The notes under the pieces are model-generated. The model worked only from the letters and a program-made list of their open reading frames with translations, was not told the DNA's origin and did no database searches. Positions 4,642 to 9,358 of a stretch of DNA of 9,358 nt are shown piece by piece. How positions within the stretch are numbered: the first letter of the stretch is position 1; every line of letters begins with the position of its first letter. The stretch comes from Candidatus Woesearchaeota archaeon (lineage in GTDB: Archaea > Nanobdellota > Nanobdellia > Woesearchaeales > UBA11716). Location: contig DUKR01000024.1 of assembly GCA_013329175.1 (NCBI GenBank), forward strand, positions 1-9,358. Direction: 5' to 3'. The position numbers were made by a program, and so were the translations under genes.

Positions 4642-7575
4642 TCACTTTGCTTCTCCCATCGCCCCCTCCAGAAACTCAACCAATTCCTTCGGCCATTTGA
4701 GGTAATACTCAAGCCTCTTGTCAAGGAATTCATCAATGAAATCCTGGCGGATGTTCATCCGCTTGCCATCAACGATTCTGATCATCTCCTGCTGCATGAA
4801 CAGGGGAACGTCTTTCATACCCCATATCATGGCCTTGAGGCGCTCGCTTCGGTTTTGCTTTCTTTGCTCCAATGACTGAGCGGTTGAGGTGAGGTAGTCT
4901 GCCATCTCGGAATCACCCTCCAGCTTCTTCCTTTTCTGGTCAAGCGCAATCTGAGCCAATACCTGCTGGTGCATCCTCCTGAGGAACTCTATTTTGTCCT
5001 CGATCCTGAAAACGTCTGTTATGCCCTGCGCAAACAGGTTGAGGGCAAAGGGTGATGGGGTGTTGGTCTGTATCTCGCCGATCAGGATTTTCTTTTCTTC
5101 GATGCCAAGCAGAACCTTTGCAGCGTTTTCAATATCCATGAGGTCCTCCAATACCTCCCGCTTGGCTTCAGCCAGTATCGGGAAGTCCTCACCAAGGCGC
5201 CTGACAGCGTTAAGAAGAATTTGCGACGATACCTGCTGCCTGCCTACACGCTTTTCCCTTCCCTTGTAGCTTCGCAGGATCATGAGCGACCTTGCTGCGC
5301 AGTGCCGAAACCTCCTTCGCAATACTTCTGTCCTGTCTATTGCAATCTCCATGACCTTGCGCAGGTCTTTAGCCTTGAGCAGCCGGAATGCCTCAACAGG
5401 ATTGACCTTGCTGTTTGAGCGTAGGAAGAATCCGTTGTCGTTCATCCCGATTTCGACGTCCCTTCCCTGCGTCCTTGCTATGGCGTAGGCAACAGCCCTA
5501 CTGAGGCAGTCGTTGACCCTTCTTCCATAGAGGGTATGGAAGAAGGCGTATTTTCCGCTTCTGTCTGAGAAGTGCTCGACTATGATGCGGGAGTGGGAGG
5601 GAATCTCTGCAAAGTGGAACTGCTCATAGAAGTAGTTGTGTATGGATAGGGCAGCATTGTCATCAAGGTAGAGATGCCTTTTGATGAATGCCATGATATC
5701 GCTCTTGGCAATCCCTGCGCAGAGCTTTTCTGACATGAGCTTTCGAAAGCGGCCTATCTCAAGCGCCAGGTCAAAACTTAAGGGAAGCATGTCTGAAAAC
5801 CATGAAGGGACTGTTGGCGGCCTGTTGACAGATGCTCCGACCTGCGCCACCATGCCTTTTGCAAATTTGAACTGGTATACCTCGCCTCCAAGGACAAAGA
5901 TGTCGCCTGGCCTCAATTTTTCGAGGAATGCCTCATCAATCGAGCCAACGGTCTGCGTCCCCACTTTTACCCTGACTGCCACTTCTTCTGCGATAGTCCC
6001 GATGTTGGTCATATACATGACCCTTGCCATCTTTCCCTTCTTGCCAATCATCCCTGTATCTTCGTCGTGCCAGATCTTTGCATAGACGTGGCGATCTTCC
6101 AGGGAGGCAAACTGGCCAGAAAGATAGTCAATCACGCTTCTGAACTGCTTTCTTTCAAGGGCATGATAGCAGTAGGACTGCTGTATGAGATTGTAAATGT
6201 CATTGATGTGCATCTGTTCAGCAATGGCCATGCCGTATATCTGCTGCGCCAGAACGTCAAGGCAGTTTGTGGGTATGTGGGTGGTGTCTATCTTATGCTC
6301 CATGGCTGACTTGAGGAGGACTGCGCACTCCACAAGGTCATCCCTGTCCAGCACAATGACCCTTCCTTTGGCTGTTGCGTGAAGCTTATGGCCTGATCTT
6401 CCGCATCGCTGCAAAGCTCTAGCTACGGATTTTGGCGAGCCTAAGAGTATGACGAGGTCAATGTAGCCGATGTCAATGCCTAACTCTAGTGAAGTAGAGC
6501 AGACGACGCATTTCAGCTCTCCTTTTCGCAATCGCTCCTCTATGAAAAGTCGGTGCTCTTTTGAGAGTGAGCCATGATGTGCGCCGATGGCTTTTGCCTG
6601 GCTGTTTTCTTCAGTCCTTTCCTTTTTCTCCTCTGCTTCCTCAATAGTCTCGGTGTAGTGGGAAGGGAACCTCTCCTTGAGGTGATGCACCACCCTCTCA
6701 GTTGCAGCTCTCGTGTTGGTGAAGATGAGGGTGCTCTTGTGCTCCTGTATCAATGCATCAATCATATCATACATGGCGACGTGCATGGTGCCGTGCTCGA
6801 TGTCAATCAGGTCATTGACTGGCGAGCGCACCTGAAGGTCAAGCCCTTTGAGGAACTGGACATCAACTATCTTGCATGGCCTTGGCTTTCCCCCTTCATA
6901 GCCCACAAGGTATCTGGCTATCTCCTCAAGGGGGCTTATGGTTGCAGACAATCCTACGCGGGTGAAGTGGGGGCATAATCGTGCCAGGCGTTCCATGGTG
7001 AGGGAGAGATGCACTCCCCGCTTGTTCTCAGCAAGGGCATGGACCTCGTCAACCACCAGCCACTCGACATTGCGCAGGTGCTCTCTGAACTTTGGCGCGT
7101 TAAGCAGGATTGCAAGGGATTCTGGAGTTGTGATGAGGATGTGCGGCGGTTTTTTTGTCATCTTCGCCCTCTCGCTGTTGGTCGTGTCTCCAGTCCTCAG
7201 GCCAACCCTGATGCCGAATGGCTTTTTTGCGAGGTCTTCAATCTCCTTGAGAGGGGTCAAAAGATTGTGGGAGACATCGCTTGAGAGCGCCTTGAGCGGT
7301 GAGACGTAGACTGCATAGACCCTGTCCTGAAGGATGCCTTTTCTTGATGAATCAATGAGCTCGTTGAGTATGGAGAGGAATGCCGTTAAGGTCTTTCCTG
7401 AGCCTGTTGGTGCTGAGACAAGGACGTTGTTTCTGGAATGGACTTCCATCACTGCGTATTTCTGTGGCGGCGCAAACCCTTTGAATTTCTCCTCAAACCA
7501 TAGCCTGACGAGAGGGTGGAGTAGCTGGAAGAGCTCTTCGTCTGTTTCTGGCTTTTGCTTGAATTGGACCACCAT
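4642..7575 (-). CDS. lhr: Lhr-like superfamily 2 DEAD/DEAH-box helicase
   Basis: ATP-dependent nucleic-acid helicase of the archaeal Lhr group. Characterised relatives are 3'-5' helicases linked to DNA repair or replication restart, and some act on RNA. From the ATG at 7575 it has 977 residues; a TTG at 7581 would add two. Helicase motifs in order: PPQKYAV (about 36-42), Walker A APTGSGKT (55-62), SPLKALSSD (92-100), TTPESL (149-154), DEVH box (176-179), LSATIS (209-214), IFTNTRA (284-290), the STSLELGIDIG motif (about 360-370) and QRCGRSGH (389-396). The C-terminal part carries the family TPSPFA motif (839-844). A highly charged Glu/Lys segment (about 309-328) sits between motifs IV and V, and residues about 880-920 are also very charged. 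The length suits a core Lhr without the extra C-terminal domain of long bacterial forms. It is divergent from rps19e and shares its promoter region. Confidence 0.95.
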   Translation of the reverse strand: MVVQFKQKPETDEELFQLLHPLVRLWFEEKFKGFAPPQKYAVMEVHSRNNVLVSAPTGSGKTLTAFLSILNELIDSSRKGILQDRVYAVYVSPLKALSSDVSHNLLTPLKEIEDLAKKPFGIRVGLRTGDTTNSERAKMTKKPPHILITTPESLAILLNAPKFREHLRNVEWLVVDEVHALAENKRGVHLSLTMERLARLCPHFTRVGLSATISPLEEIARYLVGYEGGKPRPCKIVDVQFLKGLDLQVRSPVNDLIDIEHGTMHVAMYDMIDALIQEHKSTLIFTNTRAATERVVHHLKERFPSHYTETIEEAEEKKERTEENSQAKAIGAHHGSLSKEHRLFIEERLRKGELKCVVCSTSLELGIDIGYIDLVILLGSPKSVARALQRCGRSGHKLHATAKGRVIVLDRDDLVECAVLLKSAMEHKIDTTHIPTNCLDVLAQQIYGMAIAEQMHINDIYNLIQQSYCYHALERKQFRSVIDYLSGQFASLEDRHVYAKIWHDEDTGMIGKKGKMARVMYMTNIGTIAEEVAVRVKVGTQTVGSIDEAFLEKLRPGDIFVLGGEVYQFKFAKGMVAQVGASVNRPPTVPSWFSDMLPLSFDLALEIGRFRKLMSEKLCAGIAKSDIMAFIKRHLYLDDNAALSIHNYFYEQFHFAEIPSHSRIIVEHFSDRSGKYAFFHTLYGRRVNDCLSRAVAYAIARTQGRDVEIGMNDNGFFLRSNSKVNPVEAFRLLKAKDLRKVMEIAIDRTEVLRRRFRHCAARSLMILRSYKGREKRVGRQQVSSQILLNAVRRLGEDFPILAEAKREVLEDLMDIENAAKVLLGIEEKKILIGEIQTNTPSPFALNLFAQGITDVFRIEDKIEFLRRMHQQVLAQIALDQKRKKLEGDSEMADYLTSTAQSLEQRKQNRSERLKAMIWGMKDVPLFMQQEMIRIVDGKRMNIRQDFIDEFLDKRLEYYLKWPKELVEFLEGAMGEAK

Positions 7576-7638
7576 TGCCAAAGCTTATTTGAAAATCCCC
7601 TGTGCACTCCTGCTTAACGAAGTGCCGTCAATTCCAAA

Positions 7639-7650
7639 AATTTATAAATA
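7639..7650. promoter_or_regulatory. Palindromic TATA box shared by lhr and rps19e
   Basis: ATTTATAAAT (7640-7649) is its own reverse complement, so it presents an ideal archaeal TATA box to both strands. On the plus strand it predicts a start near 7670-7672, just before the first leader hairpin of the ribosomal operon. On the minus strand it predicts a start near 7618, about 43 bases ahead of the lhr ATG. No other good TATA box is seen in the gap. Confidence 0.7.
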
Positions 7651-7672
7651 CTCTGCTGTTTCTCTACGTTCA

Positions 7673-7709
7673 AGGTTATGGCAATAACCTCTCTAGCGCC
7701 GCAAGGCGC
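7673..7709 (+). promoter_or_regulatory. Structured leader of the rps19e operon (two hairpins)
   Basis: Two compact stem-loops stand in tandem at the predicted 5' end of the mRNA. AGGTTAT/ATAACCT (7673-7679 with 7684-7690) forms 7 bp closed by a GGCA loop. GCGCC/GGCGC (7696-7700 with 7705-7709) forms 5 bp closed by GCAA, a GNRA loop on the plus strand only. About 50 unpaired bases follow up to the S19e start. Ribosomal operon leaders are often bound by one of their own proteins; that role here is inference. Confidence 0.45.
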
Positions 7710-7741
7710 GAACCGTTTGGCTGGTAGTGCATACAATTGAT

Positions 7742-7746
7742 GAGGT
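7742..7746 (+). promoter_or_regulatory. Ribosome binding site of rps19e
   Basis: GAGGT lies 12 bases before the rps19e ATG at 7759, a little farther than usual. An ATG at 7748, just after it, opens a five-codon frame (MTRAW) that ends by overlapping the S19e start region. It is probably not used, but it could form a tiny upstream reading frame. Confidence 0.45.
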
Positions 7747-7758
7747 AATGACAAGAGC

Positions 7759-8349
7759 ATGGTAACTCCCTATGATGTTGATTCTTCTCTCCTGATTGTG
7801 CAGGTGGCAAAAGAACTCAAGAGTATGGATGCCTTAAAGCCGGTCTCATGGGCGGCATTTGTGAAAACCAGCGCGCACAAGGAGCGCCCTCCTGTAGATC
7901 CTGACTGGTGGTATCTGCGGGCTGCATCAGTTCTTCGCGTGGTCTATCTTCGCGGTCCTATCGGCGTTGCACGCCTGCGCATGAAGTATGGCGGATCCAA
8001 GAACAGGGGCCATAAGCCGGATCGCTTTGTCAGAGCATCAGGCAACATCCTTCGGAAGATTCTCCAGCAGCTTGAGGCAGCAGGGCTTGTCGCAAAGAAG
8101 GAGAAGTCGGTCAATAAGGGCAGGATTGTCACTGCCAAGGGCCAGGCGCTTCTTGACAGCATTGCGGACAAGCTAGCGAAAGGCAATCCAAAGCAAGCCA
8201 CCCCAAAGAAAGAAGCAGCGGGGCAAAAGAAGCAGGAAGAGAAGCCTGCTGCAGCGCAAGAGGATGCGCCAAGGGCAGAGCAGAAGGCTAAGGCGTCCGC
8301 AAAAAAAGATGCTCCTAAGGCAAAGCCTGCTGAAGAGAGCGCTTCCTGA
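7759..8349 (+). CDS. rps19e: Ribosomal protein S19e (eS19)
   Basis: Component of the archaeal/eukaryotic small ribosomal subunit, in the head region. The core (1 to about 140) matches the family throughout: YDVDSSLLIVQVAKELK (5-21), WAAFVKTSAHKERPP (31-45), DWWYLRAASVLRVVY (49-63), GPIGVARLRMKYGG (66-79), KNRGHKPDRF (81-90) and ILRKILQQLEAAGLV (97-111). The product has 196 residues where about 145-150 is usual; residues 142-196 are an added tail made almost only of Lys, Ala, Glu, Pro and Gln, predicted disordered. It is the first gene of the rps19e-rpl39e-rpl31e operon, behind a TATA box and a structured leader. In many archaea a PDCD5-like protein gene follows rps19e; only 45 noncoding bases are found here. 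Confidence 0.97.
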   Translation: MVTPYDVDSSLLIVQVAKELKSMDALKPVSWAAFVKTSAHKERPPVDPDWWYLRAASVLRVVYLRGPIGVARLRMKYGGSKNRGHKPDRFVRASGNILRKILQQLEAAGLVAKKEKSVNKGRIVTAKGQALLDSIADKLAKGNPKQATPKKEAAGQKKQEEKPAAAQEDAPRAEQKAKASAKKDAPKAKPAEESAS

Positions 8350-8394
8350 GCCTGAGCAGGGAAAAAGGGCATTCATCTCATAAGGAAAAAAGCA

Positions 8395-8568
8395 ATGGCA
8401 CGAGTCAAGCATCCCAGCAGGAAACAGCGGCTTGCCAAATTAGGCAGGCAGACCAAGTGGGCGCCGTTCTGGACTGTCCCTAAAATATATGGCAAGACAA
8501 GAAGGGTGCATCCAGGCAGGCATACTGCGGTGAAGCGCAGCTGGCGAAGAACCAAGACCAGGGCATAA
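8395..8568 (+). CDS. rpl39e: Ribosomal protein L39e (eL39)
   Basis: Very small, highly basic protein that lines the nascent-peptide exit tunnel of the large subunit. The 57-residue reading frame MARVKHPSRKQRLAK ... WRRTKTRA has the family layout: the N-terminal RKQRLAKLGRQ (9-19), a central PFWTVPK (24-30), HPGRH (39-43) and the C-terminal WRRTK (50-54). It is a few residues longer than the common 50-51, mainly from extra residues (about HTAVK, 43-47) before the final Trp-Arg-Arg. AAGGA lies about 8 bases before the ATG. It starts 45 bases after rps19e and ends 10 bases before rpl31e, which fits one transcript. Its size puts it below common gene-calling cut-offs. Confidence 0.95.
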   Translation: MARVKHPSRKQRLAKLGRQTKWAPFWTVPKIYGKTRRVHPGRHTAVKRSWRRTKTRA

Positions 8569-8578
8569 GTGAGCAAGC

Positions 8579-9091
8579 ATGGCTGACAAGAAGAAATCAT
8601 CATCTGAAAAGGTTGTCCTTGAGCGCACCTATACCGTTCCTCTTCGCAAGGAGTTCATGAAGGCTCCCATGTACAGGCGGGCAAAGAAGGCAATGACTGC
8701 ATTGAGAGAGTTTGTCGCAAGACACATGAAGTCTGCTGACGTCAGGCTTGGCAGATACGTGAATGAGTCAGTATGGGTCCGCGGCATAAAATCTCCCCCT
8801 CATCACGTGAAGGTGGACTGTGTCAAATATGAAGACGGCCATGTTACTGCTGAGTTGAGCGGTGCTCCGAAGGTTGAGCTGCCTGTGGATAAGAAGGTAG
8901 CAAAGAAGCTTGCTAAGGCGAAGGCTTCAAAGCAAAAAGAGGGAGCAAAAGAAAGGACTGAGAAAAAGGCTCCTTCTGGAGCAGATGCCGCAAAGGCTGC
9001 CGGCAAGACGGTTGTTGATGCTGAAATTTCTGAGAAGGCAAACGAGCTTGAGGAAAGGATTTCTGCTGAGGGGAAGCCTTCTGTTAGTTGA
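8579..9091 (+). CDS. rpl31e: Ribosomal protein L31e (eL31)
   Basis: Large-subunit protein located near the polypeptide tunnel exit in archaea and eukaryotes. The core (about 12-93) shows the family pattern: ERTYTVPLRKEFMKAP (15-30), RRAKKAMTALREFVARHM (33-50), VRLGRYVNESVWVRGI (55-70), KSPPHHVKVDCVKYEDG (71-87). The product has 170 residues, about twice the usual 80-95. The extra 73 or so residues (98-170) are first Lys/Ala-rich, then Glu/Ala-rich with a possible short helix at the end, and have no counterpart in the family core. It follows rpl39e by 10 bases. The next genes often found in archaea, aIF6 and LX, are not present; repeat copy B follows instead. Confidence 0.96.
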   Translation: MADKKKSSSEKVVLERTYTVPLRKEFMKAPMYRRAKKAMTALREFVARHMKSADVRLGRYVNESVWVRGIKSPPHHVKVDCVKYEDGHVTAELSGAPKVELPVDKKVAKKLAKAKASKQKEGAKERTEKKAPSGADAAKAAGKTVVDAEISEKANELEERISAEGKPSVS

Positions 9092-9125
9092 AGCTTTGAT
9101 GGATATTGGTAGGCAGGCTCGTGGA

Positions 9126-9345
9126 AAGCTGGTATTCCTCCAAAAATCAATAGCAAAAAGGCATTAGCTGCCGGTTTTTTGCCACGACGGACAATGCGTA
9201 ACTTCATCCTTTGTATTGCAGGGCATAGTGCACTTTGAAATTCCGAGGAAAAAAAGTGAAGAAAAAAAGGTGAAAACAAAAAAGGCTCTTGCTGCGCTGG
9301 CGGTAGGGCATGTGTTGCAGCCATCGCCTCAGTATTGAGCGCTGC
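9126..9345 (+). repeat. Dispersed repeat, copy B (downstream of rpl31e)
   Basis: Second copy of the element at 4266-4500, in inverted orientation. The near-identical blocks are 9131-9168 and 9198-9235, followed by a purine tract at about 9243-9282 and weaker similarity to about 9345, close to the window edge, so the right border is uncertain. It begins about 35 bases after the rpl31e stop and fills the rest of the window; nothing else is seen in 9092-9358. As in copy A, the purine-rich strand is the strand of the upstream gene. Read in that direction, a frame giving VTSSFVLQ, IVH, IPR and a lysine-rich stretch is open in both copies. Confidence 0.85.
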
Positions 9346-9358
9346 ACCTGTGGGGTTG

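Noticed and set aside
4173..4700. A 175-codon plus-strand frame across repeat copy A, rich in Phe/Leu/Ser and membrane-like
   Set aside because: The hydrophobic run comes from the T-rich tract, the frame runs into the antisense of the lhr end, and the matching frame of copy B lies antisense to rpl31e.
8785..8795. TATA-like ATAAAAT inside rpl31e and AAAATATAT inside rpl39e
   Set aside because: Both lie within coding sequence with no gene starting at the right distance.
8910..9167. An 85-codon frame overlapping the 3' half of rpl31e and running into copy B
   Set aside because: It is an out-of-frame shadow of the Lys/Ala-rich tail of L31e, without its own start signal.

Overview
The window is archaeal. 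Protein families shared only by Archaea and eukaryotes (fibrillarin, Nop5, ribosomal proteins S19e, L39e and L31e) sit next to an archaeal-type Lhr-like helicase and a CTP synthase. Genes are closely packed, start mostly with ATG, and are preceded by TTTAWA-type TATA boxes at archaeal spacing. The small Nop5, charged low-complexity ribosomal protein tails and a slimmed ribosomal operon would suit a reduced (for example DPANN) lineage, but that placement is an inference and not firm.

Layout. (1) 4-1640, minus strand: nop5 then flpA, overlapping by ATGA; they form the protein core of the box C/D RNA 2'-O-methylation complex. (2) 1682-1996, plus: a CutA1 family protein. (3) 1997-3721, minus: pyrG (CTP synthase), whose stop codon directly abuts the cutA stop. 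(4) 3722-4641: about 920 bases without a convincing protein gene. It holds a TATA box, a run of stem-loops with GAAA tetraloops and a 31-base tandem repeat (candidate structured RNA, about 3869-4156, plus strand), a terminator-like hairpin, and copy A of a dispersed repeat. (5) 4642-7575, minus: a large Lhr-type superfamily 2 helicase. (6) 7576-7758: a divergent promoter region with a palindromic TATA box and a leader with two hairpins. (7) 7759-9091, plus: operon rps19e-rpl39e-rpl31e, with long Lys/Ala/Glu-rich tails on S19e and L31e. (8) 9092-9358: copy B of the dispersed repeat, inverted relative to copy A.

How the genes relate: the two ends serve RNA modification and the ribosome, so the window is mostly translation machinery plus nucleotide synthesis (CTP) and a nucleic-acid helicase. 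The parts not explained by known genes are the candidate structured RNA between pyrG and lhr, and the roughly 220-base repeat that follows, in the same relative orientation, both the helicase gene and the L31e gene.
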